This document shows, piece after piece, positions 1-8,042 of a stretch of 35,772 bases of DNA. Position numbers and translations under genes: made by a program. The notes below the pieces were generated by a model. That model saw only the letters and a list, made by a program, of their open reading frames with translations, was not told the DNA's origin and searched no databases. The DNA is taken from assembly GCA_938008015.1 (NCBI GenBank), contig CALLMA010000109.1, positions 1 to 35,772 on the forward strand, read 5' to 3'. The stretch's first letter is position 1. Each line of letters starts with the position of its first letter. Source of the DNA: an uncultured Celeribacter sp. GTDB lineage: Bacteria; Pseudomonadota; Alphaproteobacteria; Rhodobacterales; Rhodobacteraceae.

Positions 1-229
1 AAACCTAAACATACACCAACCTTCAGGCGTATGGATGGCAACAATAGCTAAAAAATTCTGAAAAACTAAACCACTACCGAACGGCCTCAGTAAAATGAGC
101 GAATGCTCAGCCAAAAACGCAAACCCAAGACAAGCTGGGCCTTATAACACTTTGCATACAGCATGCCGTGACTGTGGCTTGAATTCATCTGGAATAGTGT
201 AAATAAGATGGGACGCGACTGTCGCGTTA

Positions 230-600
230 GTTTTTGGTGGTCAGGGAGCCGCTTCAACGCTACATGATCGCTTTTGAAATGCGGATCGTATCGATGGTTT
301 ATGTTGCGGATGACATGGCAATATGTCGGAGCCTTGTCCGTGACGATTATCAATGGACGATGGGGCCTGACCTGCTCAATCGCCTTACTAAGAAACACCT
401 TAGCGTCCCGCCGACACGAATGTAAATTTCATCCACGTATCAATCAAAGCTGGCGCGGCGCTGATGTTTTTCGGTGGGTTTGGTAAGTTCGGGCCGAACT
501 TTTGGACTCCGCAACACCGGCTGAGCGATCAACAACGCCTCGATAGGAGAGTGGGCCGCGCACAAGATGCTCTCTCGCAAAAACAGTGGTGCTTGAATGG
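230..600 (-). pseudogene. Decayed IS6-family transposase (left relic)
   Basis: Reading the minus strand from about 600 downward gives, in shifting frames, pieces typical of alphaproteobacterial IS6 transposases. First comes a degraded N-terminus near FKHHCF, then a segment like FGPxLPKPTEKHQRRAS and YVDEIYIRVGG, then DAKVFLSKAIEQVRPHRP followed by IIVTDKAPTYCHVIRNINHR and DHVALKRL. From family knowledge these cover the first and second catalytic Asp regions and the stretch leading to the Glu. About 30 residues between the first Asp region and DAKVFL are missing. At least one stop and several frameshifts interrupt the reading, and the usual C-terminus was not found. The element is therefore dead. 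Terminal repeats were not identified, so the outer limits are approximate. A related relic on the same strand lies near 30.7-31.0 kb. Confidence 0.75.
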
Positions 601-995
601 GGGCTTATGTGGCATCATCAAGCTCAAAAGGCCAAGCCCACCAATTACGGCAACACTCCTTTATATAGAGCAGCAACCAATGCGAGCGAACCAGATCTTT
701 ACGTTCCATAAAAGCCGTCATTCCTCAAGGCTGCATAGCTTTTTCACTCAATAGACAGAGCCTGCTCCTCTGCTCACGGATGCTTCTTTTTTTAAGTGGC
801 CTCGCAGCGTCCAATATTGGCGCAAAGCACCAATCCTTATTTAAAGAGGAGATTGATGACGCCGCCCCTTCAAGCCAGTAAAAACCGCAAATTTTACAAT
901 TTATTCACCACAAGACCATTGAGAGTTGAGTGTTTGTAGGAATCGTGATAGTGACCTTCAATTGCGAAGTTTACGATGTTGGTAGGAGATGGGTA
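601..995. other. Gene-poor stretch between the IS6 relic and the Hint gene
   Basis: I see no credible gene in this stretch of about 395 bases. Open frames here (for example 464-754 on the plus strand) overlap the transposase relic and resemble no protein family. The part nearest 995 must hold the promoter of the Hint gene, but no convincing -35/-10 pair was identified. Confidence 0.5.
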
Positions 996-2090
996 ATGCC
1001 TTTAGTCAATGGTGCAGGAAACGAAATATACAAATTCTATAATGGTCCTAGTGGGCCTTCTGCAACTATTTACGAAACTGGGAATGACCCTTCAGATGAT
1101 GGCCTCCTAAGGTTTGTGTTTGATGATACTGGTCTCGATTATATTCTGACCTATACCAATGTTAATGATATTGGGGGTTATAGTACAACTGGGAACGCGC
1201 TTGACTCTGTTGCTCGTGGTACCACGACAGTATACCTTGATCCTTCGATATTAACGACTGCCAACGCCAATCAATTATGGTCTGTCGGCACGGCGTATTA
1301 CCATTCAACGTCTCTTGAAGATTTTGCGCTTGAACTTCCGCAAGGGTTTACGACGGCGACGCCCACTGTCACTGCTTCCGGCCTTACTTATGGTGCAACG
1401 CAGACTGGTAAAGTCGAATATAGAATACTCAATTCCTTAGGCCAGCAAGTTGGTATTATTCAATTCACCTCCTTTAACAACCTTGCCGTTGGAGGGGGCC
1501 AAAATGTTACGAATACGTGCTTCACAGCTGGAAATAAAATTCTGTGTGCAGATGATCAAATGGTCCCTGTCGAAAATATTGCCGAAGGCACCCTCGTCAT
1601 GACGCGGGACCATGGATTGCAGCCGGTTAAATACATTTTGAAGGCTTTAGTGAGTAGCGAAACGCTACGCCAGTTCCCAGATCGCCGCCCTGTCAAAATT
1701 AAGAAAAATACCTTTGGTGAGCATGATGAGTGCATCGTTTCTCAGCAGCACAAGGTTCTTCTGCAAAATTCATCTCTTGAAATCTTATACGATATTCCAG
1801 AGGCTTTGGTGCCGGCAAAGCACCTGACAGGTGATAAAAATGTTGAAATCGTAGATGATTGTGAAGAAATTGTATATTATCATCTCGTCTTTGATAATCA
1901 TGAAGTTGTTAATAGTGGTGGGCTATGGTCCGAGAGCTTCCACCCTGGTCGCTTCGTCGTAAATAACGCGATGGATTCAACTTATAAAGAGTTGGTAGAT
2001 ATATTCCCAGAAATCGAAAGCGGCGGTAATCCAAATATGATTTTATGCCGACCAAAATTAAACGCTAAAGAAGCTATGTCTGTCTTATAA
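996..2090 (+). CDS. Hint-domain protein (Hint_2 type)
   Basis: A 364-residue protein whose second half is a Hint domain, the fold of inteins and hedgehog autoprocessing domains. The domain opens at Cys175 with CFTAGNKILCADDQMVPVEN, continues TRDHGLQPVKYI, and ends with HLVFDNHEVVNSGG and LWSESFHPG, all hallmarks of the Hint_2 group common in Rhodobacteraceae. The first about 170 residues are rich in Gly, Thr, Asn and Ser and predicted beta-like, without a signal peptide or clear calcium-binding repeats. The open frame extends up to a GTG at 930, but the ATG at 996 has AGGAG seven bases upstream (984-988) and gives the more natural start. In related proteins the domain sits in secreted or surface proteins; whether this one self-cleaves is not known. 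It is followed by two unrecognised genes on the same strand. Confidence 0.85.
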   Translation: MPLVNGAGNEIYKFYNGPSGPSATIYETGNDPSDDGLLRFVFDDTGLDYILTYTNVNDIGGYSTTGNALDSVARGTTTVYLDPSILTTANANQLWSVGTAYYHSTSLEDFALELPQGFTTATPTVTASGLTYGATQTGKVEYRILNSLGQQVGIIQFTSFNNLAVGGGQNVTNTCFTAGNKILCADDQMVPVENIAEGTLVMTRDHGLQPVKYILKALVSSETLRQFPDRRPVKIKKNTFGEHDECIVSQQHKVLLQNSSLEILYDIPEALVPAKHLTGDKNVEIVDDCEEIVYYHLVFDNHEVVNSGGLWSESFHPGRFVVNNAMDSTYKELVDIFPEIESGGNPNMILCRPKLNAKEAMSVL

Positions 2091-2315
2091 TAGGATGAAC
2101 TGCACGGATTTGAGTATGATTGTTTTATGCCCATAACATCTCGTGCGTGCAGCGGAAGCTCTGATGTGTTCACAATTTAGGCTCGTATGATACTAGATTC
2201 CATGGCAGTTATGCTTGTGAATATGTGCAAGGTTTTACTTTTGGCCAAAGATACACGGAGTGGATTTAATGATGTATTCGAAGAGCTCTCTATTAGAATG
2301 TCGGTATAAATCTTA

Positions 2316-2693
2316 ATGGACATATATTATCGCTACAAACCCAAGAAAACTGTTGTTTTTTTGGTAGATGCCTCCTCAAAAAACTTATCCAGCTCTCTCA
2401 AACGTATCGCAATTGTTGATGGTGATGGCGTGATTTGGCCGGCCAGCAATCGCGCTTTATCCGAAGCTGAACGTGCTGAGATCGAAGAATGGGTCGTAGA
2501 TGTTAAGAGTAAATTAGATGATGGCGAAGGGGCTGAATGCACGCGTGTTATGCAGCTTGCCGCTGATCTCGCCAAGGAAATGCAGGCGCTCACGGGCTCG
2601 TCTTTAAACGACTACCAAAGAAAGCAACTTATATTTTCTTTACATGACGTTAAGAGAAATTTATTAAGAGCTCTTTCCCCAGACCACAATTGA
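2316..2693 (+). CDS. Hypothetical protein, 125 residues
   Basis: I do not recognise this protein. It is soluble and charged. Residues about 1-45 alternate hydrophobic and polar residues, and the rest looks strongly helical with many Glu, Lys, Leu and Ala, including ALSEAERAEIEEW. There is no signal peptide or membrane segment. No good ribosome binding site precedes the ATG at 2316, so the true start may differ. It lies between the Hint gene and another unknown gene, all on the plus strand, with gaps of 225 and 75 bases, so co-transcription with the next gene is possible. Base composition resembles its neighbours. The even amino-acid composition suggests a real gene, but no function can be assigned. 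Confidence 0.55.
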   Translation: MDIYYRYKPKKTVVFLVDASSKNLSSSLKRIAIVDGDGVIWPASNRALSEAERAEIEEWVVDVKSKLDDGEGAECTRVMQLAADLAKEMQALTGSSLNDYQRKQLIFSLHDVKRNLLRALSPDHN

Positions 2694-2768
2694 GAATATG
2701 TAGTTAATATTAGAGATATTTTTTAATCGAGCTTGCAACTAATAACGTGTTAAATTTAGGATTCCCTT

Positions 2769-3284
2769 ATGCTTACGGATCGCCTTGAAAAATTCAATCT
2801 TCGCTTTGAGAAAAACTCTCAGGAGGCGCAGCCTTATGAGAGTTATTATTCTGTAAAGCAGGATAATCGCCTCCTTGTTGGAAATGTTTTTCAAAGTTTT
2901 CCGCCAACAAGCAGTCATACTATTTCACGGCTGGGTGAAGACTGCAATTTGGAATGGGAACTGCTAAAAAACTTGAACATCCCAGTGGATCATCCGTTGC
3001 ATGAATTGCGTGATATGCTCTTTCGCCTCGTCACGGAATCAATTTCTTTCGCATCCAATGTTATCGACGGTGATATCAATCGGTTGCAGCGTTGTCTAAG
3101 TGTCGAGATTTTTGTCGCCTCTAGCCCTAATTTTTCATGCTGCGGAGCCTTGTCTATGATGATGTCCAATATTATGCGTATGCTGTTTGAACCTGATGAT
3201 GCTCCTTTGGTGACAACTGTTGGCGTGTCAGTTTTGCCAATGAAATCAATCATGATGGGTCGCTTTGAATACATAACAGCATAA
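2769..3284 (+). CDS. Hypothetical protein, 171 residues
   Basis: No family was recognised. The protein has no signal peptide. Its central part (about residues 70-115) looks helical, and the last third is hydrophobic and rich in Met, with a run from SMMMSNIMRMLF to VTTVGVSVLPMKSIMMGRFE that could be a compact hydrophobic core rather than a membrane span. An AGGA about eight bases before the ATG supports the start. It begins 75 bases after the 125-residue unknown gene and ends about 50 bases before a sulfotransferase gene on the same strand, so the three may form one transcription unit. Function unknown. Confidence 0.6.
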   Translation: MLTDRLEKFNLRFEKNSQEAQPYESYYSVKQDNRLLVGNVFQSFPPTSSHTISRLGEDCNLEWELLKNLNIPVDHPLHELRDMLFRLVTESISFASNVIDGDINRLQRCLSVEIFVASSPNFSCCGALSMMMSNIMRMLFEPDDAPLVTTVGVSVLPMKSIMMGRFEYITA

Positions 3285-3335
3285 AGCGCTCGCTTCGTTT
3301 GCGCCGCCCGTAACGAGAATGGAATAATACTTTAA

Positions 3336-4139
3336 ATGACATCTTCTGATCAAATGGCTTCTAGGCAGTACTTTTTTGTGAGCGGATTGCCTCGTTCAGG
3401 GTCAACGCTTCTGTCAGCAATATTGCGCCAGAACCCTAAGGCAACAGCCGGTATGACCAGTCCTGTTGGGTCGATTACTGGCATGGTCCGCGTTGCGATG
3501 TCGCAAAATCCTGAAATTTCTAGCCTAATCAACGATACGGATCGCAAGAAAATTCTTAAAGGCGTTTTTGATGGTTTCTACGATGATTCTGATCCTGATG
3601 GTTATGTGTTTGATACAAACCGCGGTTGGACTGGGCGCATCCCCGAGCTGATGGCCTTATTTGATGATCAGGTAAAAATAATAGCTATGGTCCGCGATCC
3701 TGCATGGATCATGGATTCCGTTGAACGCATCATTCAAAGGGCTCCTTTGCGTCAATCGAAAATGGTCAACCCTGGCTCAACATTGGTGGCACGCGCTGAG
3801 GGGATTATGGCCAATGATGGTATGGTAGGATCGCCTTTAGGGCATTTAAAATCAGCATTATCTGGCCAATATAAGGATCGCATTTTATTGGTTGAATATG
3901 ATGCCTTATGCGAAGATCCTGCTGCAACGATGAAAGGCATTTATGACTTTCTTGGCGTCCCGCACTTTGAACATGATTTCGTTAATCTCGAGTTCCAAGA
4001 AGAAAGCTTTGATGAAGCGCTTATGACGCCAGATCTGCACACGGTGAAAGGCCCTGTCCGGAAGATTGAACGCACAACGCTTTTGCCACTCGAAATATTT
4101 GAACGCTTATCCAACTGTGCTTTTTGGCGCAGAGGATAA
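3336..4139 (+). CDS. Sulfotransferase family protein
   Basis: A 267-residue cytosolic protein of the PAPS-dependent sulfotransferase family, which moves a sulfuryl group from 3'-phosphoadenosine 5'-phosphosulfate to a hydroxyl or amine. The 5'-phosphosulfate loop is seen at residues 18-24 (LPRSGST, after a beta strand), and the 3'-phosphate site at about 119-122 (VRDP, within IIAMVRDPAWIMDSVERII). A downstream LLVEYDALCEDPAATM segment is also typical. The acceptor cannot be read from the sequence. The ATG at 3336 has only a distant purine stretch; a second ATG at 3354 would still keep the whole domain. Length is slightly short for the family but both binding sites are intact. The gene runs convergently into the B12 operon, with a shared hairpin between them. 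Confidence 0.85.
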   Translation: MTSSDQMASRQYFFVSGLPRSGSTLLSAILRQNPKATAGMTSPVGSITGMVRVAMSQNPEISSLINDTDRKKILKGVFDGFYDDSDPDGYVFDTNRGWTGRIPELMALFDDQVKIIAMVRDPAWIMDSVERIIQRAPLRQSKMVNPGSTLVARAEGIMANDGMVGSPLGHLKSALSGQYKDRILLVEYDALCEDPAATMKGIYDFLGVPHFEHDFVNLEFQEESFDEALMTPDLHTVKGPVRKIERTTLLPLEIFERLSNCAFWRRG

Positions 4140-4153
4140 TGAGCTCCTAAATG

Positions 4154-4193
4154 ATCGGCCCAGAAGCTGGCATACTGCTAGCACTGGGCCGAT
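4154..4193. terminator. Inverted repeat between convergent genes, likely bidirectional terminator
   Basis: ATCGGCCCAG at 4154-4163 is perfectly repeated in inverse as CTGGGCCGAT at 4184-4193 with a 20-base loop. It lies exactly between the stop codons of the sulfotransferase (plus) and tonB (minus). No strong T-run follows on either strand, so it may be a weak or factor-assisted terminator. Confidence 0.6.
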
Positions 4194-4197
4194 ACTC

Positions 4198-4902
4198 TTA
4201 CCTGAATTTGATTGGCACTTTAAAAGTAAACTCTTTTAAGTCTAAATTTTGTGGTGCGGGAGGGAAATCAATTTGCTTCAGTCGTGCAATTATAGCTGCA
4301 TTAAAGGTTTTATTTGCTGTTGATTGTGTGATCGCAATCTGGCGTTTTTTTCCTGATTTCGTGAGTGTGATTTCAAGTGTTGTGCTGGCATTTTGCCTGA
4401 TTTTCGATAAGTTTTTAAACACTGTATTCCGTATTTCTTGGCCCCATGTTGCGACCATTTTCTGGCGTTCACTTTTGGTGAGGGTTGCGGCAGATGGGCG
4501 CTGACCTTGATGTTTTTGGGGAGATATTTTCTTGGGTGTTGGCACGGCGGCGCGAATGGGCGCAGGCGCGCGCACTTCAGAGGCGGGCGCCTTTAATGAA
4601 GGCTGCATCTTGTGCAGCGTTGTTTGATAACGCCCTGTTTGATCCGGGCCTGTTATAGAATTTTGCACTGTGTTTTGCGTTTCAGGCTTCAGGCTATCTG
4701 CCGGTGTATATGCGCTAAATCTTGGGGCGACCCAAGTATCAACGAGGCTTTTTAAGTCCTTTTGCGCTGATGAGATTGATATGGTTTCAAGGCTATGAGA
4801 TGTCGCAATCTTTGCAGGTTTTGACGGCAAAGATATCCAAGCGGCGGCATGCAAAAGCGTGGCCAGTATCATAAAGCTGCTAAAGACTAAAACGTTCTTC
4901 AT
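4198..4902 (-). CDS. tonB: Energy transducer TonB
   Basis: A 234-residue protein with TonB architecture: one N-terminal membrane anchor (about residues 3-25, VLVFSSFMILATLLHAAAWI), a periplasmic spacer rich in Pro, Ala, Lys and Gln (about 60-140, including APAPIRAAVPTPKK), and a C-terminal TonB-type domain (about 150-234) ending LKEFTFKVPIKFR. It would carry proton-motive energy from the ExbB/ExbD motor to the outer-membrane receptor encoded at the start of the same operon. A GTG at 4908 overlaps the preceding exbD stop by four bases (GTGA) and is an alternative start; the ATG at 4902 was preferred. It is the last gene of the operon and is followed by the convergent hairpin. The C-terminal domain is a diverged version, so the call leans partly on the neighbours. 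Confidence 0.82.
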   Translation of the reverse strand: MKNVLVFSSFMILATLLHAAAWISLPSKPAKIATSHSLETISISSAQKDLKSLVDTWVAPRFSAYTPADSLKPETQNTVQNSITGPDQTGRYQTTLHKMQPSLKAPASEVRAPAPIRAAVPTPKKISPQKHQGQRPSAATLTKSERQKMVATWGQEIRNTVFKNLSKIRQNASTTLEITLTKSGKKRQIAITQSTANKTFNAAIIARLKQIDFPPAPQNLDLKEFTFKVPIKFR

Positions 4903-4904
4903 GC

Positions 4905-5294
4905 TCACTGCACGATCAATTCAATGTTTGAAAAGCCAATATTTTCGAGCCGTTCAATATCTTGCGTGAGTGTTTGTGCAGATAGCTGGGCATCTGCATA
5001 GAGATGCAGGATCTGCATGCTTGGTTCAGAAATTTGAGACAAGTTTTCCCATGCGCGGCTTGCGCTTGTGTCCTGAAATGTGACTTGGCCCGCTTGTGTG
5101 ATATATACTTTATATTCAGTTGCTTGGGCTTTTTGCCCTGCGGAGGTTGGCACGATGAAGCCTTGCGGTAGGGGGTGCGAAAAAGAGGCGCTGAGTAAGA
5201 AGAAGATCAATAATAAGAACACCACATTTATCATGGGCAAAATTTGCTCTGGTGCGCGTTTGCTGCTTTGCTGAGAAAAATCCATTTTTTTCAT
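4905..5294 (-). CDS. exbD: ExbD/TolR-like protein, second copy, with Asn in place of the key Asp
   Basis: A 129-residue ExbD/TolR-type protein: short cytoplasmic N-terminus, one membrane span (PMINVVFLLLIFFLLSASF, about residues 20-38) and a periplasmic domain ending NIELIVQ. In ExbD the span carries one conserved Asp (Asp25 of Escherichia coli ExbD) needed for proton use. Here the matching residue is Asn23, codon at 5226-5228, inside PMINVV, whereas the neighbouring exbD copy keeps PMIDVV. This copy probably cannot relay protons alone and may form a mixed ExbD pair. The open frame continues upstream to 5318, but the ATG at 5294 lies just beyond the previous stop codon and is the likely start. 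The tonB start follows at once. Confidence 0.85.
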   Translation of the reverse strand: MKKMDFSQQSSKRAPEQILPMINVVFLLLIFFLLSASFSHPLPQGFIVPTSAGQKAQATEYKVYITQAGQVTFQDTSASRAWENLSQISEPSMQILHLYADAQLSAQTLTQDIERLENIGFSNIELIVQ

Positions 5295-5298
5295 ATCG

Positions 5299-5676
5299 TT
5301 ATTGCACCACCACAACATTTGTAAAACCGGCTTGGTTTAACGAAGAGAGCACATCTGCAAGCTTTTGGACTGTTGCCCCTTCTTGCGGCTGTAAAATAAT
5401 AGTGTCGGTTTTATCTCGTGTTAGGAGCTCGAGATCTGAGGGCAATTTCATAAAGGTGGTTGGTGTGCCGTTGATTTTTATCTGTTCGGCAAAAATAGTA
5501 ATCAGGCGCGGCGGGCCTTGATATATTCCAGCATGACCAGCGCCGCCAATTTGGATTGCTGTATCTTTATTGAGCTTTGTGCTGAGCATAAAAAACACCA
5601 ACAATAAAAATACCACATCAATCATAGGCGTGAGGCTGATTTTCTTTCTTCTTTTATGAGGTGAGAGGCTAAGCAT
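5299..5676 (-). CDS. exbD: Biopolymer transport protein ExbD (first copy)
   Basis: A 125-residue ExbD with a basic cytoplasmic N-terminus (HKRRKK), one membrane span holding the canonical LTPMIDVVFLLLVFFML with the essential Asp at residue 20, and a periplasmic domain ending in a hydrophobic strand (GFTNVVVVQ). With ExbB it forms the proton-driven motor of the inner membrane that energises TonB. The open frame reaches up to 5772, but that part lies inside exbB in another frame; the ATG at 5676 comes seven bases after the exbB stop and leaves the normal short N-terminus. It is followed closely by a second exbD that lacks the Asp. Confidence 0.9.
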   Translation of the reverse strand: MLSLSPHKRRKKISLTPMIDVVFLLLVFFMLSTKLNKDTAIQIGGAGHAGIYQGPPRLITIFAEQIKINGTPTTFMKLPSDLELLTRDKTDTIILQPQEGATVQKLADVLSSLNQAGFTNVVVVQ

Positions 5677-5683
5677 CTTGGGC

Positions 5684-6313
5684 TCAATCGCTTTGGGGCA
5701 GATTGGATTGTGCAAATATTTTGGCGGCCACATCTTCCATCTCGGCTTGGAGGCGCTCTGCGATTGCTTCAAACCATGTCAGAGCGATGGAGCTAAAAAT
5801 GGCAACGAACATGCCCGCGGCCGTGGTTAAAAGCGCTTCCCATATTCCGCCGGCTAGGATGGATGGATCGGCTTGAGTGCTTTCAATTTGCAAAGCTTGA
5901 AACGCGGATATCATTCCAAGGACTGTTCCAAATAAGCCAATTAAGGGAGAAATATTGGCGATAAGTTCGAGGGGGCGCAAACCTATACGCACATCGAAGA
6001 GCATATTCTTTGCAACGCGTGTGGTTTCCTCACGGGCAGTTTGATCGCTGTAGTGCGGACTGTGAAGCGTTTGTTTTGCAGTATATGCAAGCTTCCCAGT
6101 CATGCTCATGTTTTTTTCTATCTCTGGGTCGGGGTATTCGCTTAAAGAGATTGCGACGTCGTTAGCATTTTGTTGGATTTTGAAAGCTTTGAGGCCAAAT
6201 AAGTGGACAATTTTCCACATGATGATGCTCAATGCGAATATGGATAATATTCCAATAACCCACAGAGCAGGGCCGCCTCGGTTTGCAAACTCGGTTAATC
6301 CTTGCCAATCCAT
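5684..6313 (-). CDS. exbB: ExbB/TolQ/MotA-type proton channel protein
   Basis: A 209-residue inner-membrane protein with the three-span layout of ExbB/TolQ. The first span is near residues 14-36 (ALWVIGILSIFALSIIMWKIV), a long cytoplasmic loop follows, and two C-terminal spans carry the family signature (LIANISPLIGLFGTVLGMIS and ALLTTAAGMFVAIFSSIAL). It should be the pentameric proton channel that works with the two downstream ExbD proteins and TonB. The chosen ATG at 6313 shares one base with the stop of the upstream ATPase gene (TAATG), implying translational coupling; the longer frame up to 6367 would overlap that gene with no added homology. Its place inside a B12-riboswitch operon suggests it is dedicated to cobalamin uptake. 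Confidence 0.92.
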   Translation of the reverse strand: MDWQGLTEFANRGGPALWVIGILSIFALSIIMWKIVHLFGLKAFKIQQNANDVAISLSEYPDPEIEKNMSMTGKLAYTAKQTLHSPHYSDQTAREETTRVAKNMLFDVRIGLRPLELIANISPLIGLFGTVLGMISAFQALQIESTQADPSILAGGIWEALLTTAAGMFVAIFSSIALTWFEAIAERLQAEMEDVAAKIFAQSNLPQSD

Positions 6314-7065
6314 TATATCACTTCCATAGGCTGAAAAATATGCCCTTCGGATGTGTGCTTTTGCCAAGCGCGCACCTGAAAGACGTTTTTTAAATTTTGT
6401 TCTGTTAGCACGTCACTCGGGGCGCCTATGCTGACCATTTTACCCTCCCCAAGCACAATTAAGCGGGTGCAATACCGCGCGGCTAAGCTTAGATCATGCA
6501 AAGATAATACAATGGCTTTGCCTTTTTGCGCGAGGGTGGCGAAAAGGCGCATCGTTGAGATTTGTTGCGCTGGATCTAGCCCTGCGATCGGTTCATCCGC
6601 GAGTAAGAGCGGCGTGTCCTGAGCCAAGGCGCGCGCAAGCAGCACTCGGGCTTTTTCGCCGCCTGATAATTGCGTTGCTGGGCGATCTTTAAGTGGTAAA
6701 AGATGAAGGTCTTTAAGGGCTTGGGTTACTTTTTGATCAGGCTTATGGGGCGCTTTTCCGAAATATTGACGATGCGGCATCGTGCCGAGAGCGACAAGTT
6801 TTTCGACAGAAATAGGCCAGGCAATTTCTCTTTCTTGCGGCATCCATGCTGCGATTTTGGCGCGCTCTTTTGTTGGAAGTTGGCTTATATTGCACTGGCC
6901 GCTATGCTCAACGAGCCCTAAAATACTGCGCATTAATGTCGTTTTTCCAACGCCATTTGGCCCAATAATTCCAACAAGTTCCCCTGTGCTCACTGAAAAA
7001 GAAATGTCAGATAACAGCATGCTCTTTTGGCGGTGGATTGACAGGTTGTGAACCTCTAAAATCAT
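6313..7065 (-). CDS. btuD: Cobalamin ABC transporter ATP-binding protein
   Basis: A 250-residue ABC ATPase of the BtuD/FecE/HmuV class. Seen: Walker A GPNGVGKTT (residues 35-43), a Q-loop Gln near 77 (WMPQERE), signature LSGGE (133-137), Walker B LLLADEP (153-159) and the switch His190 (LSLHD). It powers the BtuC permease at the cytoplasmic face. The start overlaps the btuC stop by four bases (ATGA at 7062-7065), and the stop overlaps the exbB start. By sequence alone an iron-siderophore or haem importer could look the same; the cobalamin riboswitch at the head of the operon decides the substrate. Confidence 0.92.
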   Translation of the reverse strand: MILEVHNLSIHRQKSMLLSDISFSVSTGELVGIIGPNGVGKTTLMRSILGLVEHSGQCNISQLPTKERAKIAAWMPQEREIAWPISVEKLVALGTMPHRQYFGKAPHKPDQKVTQALKDLHLLPLKDRPATQLSGGEKARVLLARALAQDTPLLLADEPIAGLDPAQQISTMRLFATLAQKGKAIVLSLHDLSLAARYCTRLIVLGEGKMVSIGAPSDVLTEQNLKNVFQVRAWQKHTSEGHIFQPMEVI

Positions 7066-8042
7066 GATGCCTGCCCCTTTCGCAATTTTACAATGAGATG
7101 AAGAAAGAGCGGTGCGCCAAGAAGGGCTGTAATCACGCCAAGTTTTAAATCCTTGGTCGGAAAAACAACTCTTATGAATATATCAGCAGATAAGAGCAAT
7201 GCAGCGCCTCCTAAGGCTGAGATGGGAAGGAGCTGTGAAGGTTGCGCTTTCACAAGGGGTCTTAAAATATGCGGGACAACCAAGCCGACAAAGCCGATCG
7301 CGCCTGCAATTGCAGTGGATGCGCCTACGATACAAGCCGTGCCAAATATGATCACGAGGCGCAAGTTATGCATGTTTATGCCAAGGCTATGGGCGGCGTC
7401 TTCGCCGAGGGTGAGTGCATCGAGGGCGTTTTTGCTTTTTAAGAGCAAGAAGGCCCCGAGGGCTAAAAATGGCAAGATGAGCCAAAAATCTTGCATTGAA
7501 CGATCGGCAACGGATCCCATCATCCAAAAGATAACTTCATATACAGCAAATGGATTTGGAGAGAGGTTTAGCACTAAAGTTAAAAGCGCCCCCGAAAAGG
7601 CCGAGACGGCGACACCGGCTAAAATCAATGTGAGGGAAGAGGCGGTTGGGCCTGAGAGGCGCAACACAATGAAGACGCCGATGGCAGCCGCCAGTAAGGC
7701 AGATAAGGGCAATGCAAATGCAAAGCTGGCGGCAAATCCAGTTTGCAAAGCTATAATAGCGCCTAAGGCTGCAGTGGAAGAAATGCCGATTATCCCAGGC
7801 TCCGCTAAGGGATTGCGCAAATAACATTGCATGGCGGCGCCTGATAGGCCGAGGCCTGCGCCTATGAGTGCTGCTAAAAGCGCACGCGGCAATCTTATCT
7901 CATACATGATTAAAGTAAGCATACCTTGATCGCTGAAGATTGCGACAAGGCTGTCTGAAATTGGGAGATGTGCTGGCCCAATGAAGAGCGATATGACAAA
8001 AAGTGTGCAAACGAGCGTTGTTAAGAACAATTTAATTGTCAT
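7062..8042 (-). CDS. btuC: Cobalamin ABC transporter permease (FecCD family)
   Basis: A 326-residue polytopic inner-membrane protein of the FecCD/BtuC family, expected to have ten spans and to work as a dimer. Typical segments are RLPRALLAALIGAGLGLSGA near the N-terminus, NPLAEPGIIGISSTAALGA, and IGFVGLVVPHILRPL in the cytoplasmic coupling region that contacts the ATPase. The open frame begins at 8096, but two adjacent ATG codons at 8045 and 8042 follow a GGAG. The ATG at 8042 has the better spacing and overlaps the end of btuF by 11 bases. It is translationally coupled to btuD through an ATGA overlap. Confidence 0.92.
   Translation of the reverse strand: MTIKLFLTTLVCTLFVISLFIGPAHLPISDSLVAIFSDQGMLTLIMYEIRLPRALLAALIGAGLGLSGAAMQCYLRNPLAEPGIIGISSTAALGAIIALQTGFAASFAFALPLSALLAAAIGVFIVLRLSGPTASSLTLILAGVAVSAFSGALLTLVLNLSPNPFAVYEVIFWMMGSVADRSMQDFWLILPFLALGAFLLLKSKNALDALTLGEDAAHSLGINMHNLRLVIIFGTACIVGASTAIAGAIGFVGLVVPHILRPLVKAQPSQLLPISALGGAALLLSADIFIRVVFPTKDLKLGVITALLGAPLFLHLIVKLRKGQAS

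Noticed and set aside
234-754. Three overlapping plus-strand frames of 63-96 codons.
   Set aside because: They lie opposite or beside the IS6 transposase relic, match no family and have poor starts; they are by-products of the decayed gene on the other strand.
930-995. Extension of the Hint protein to a GTG at 930.
   Set aside because: The ATG at 996 has a good AGGAG seven bases upstream and the extra 22 residues add no recognisable signal peptide.
7153-7824. A 223-codon plus-strand frame.
   Set aside because: It lies wholly opposite btuC, whose family motifs are clear; the frame is a shadow.
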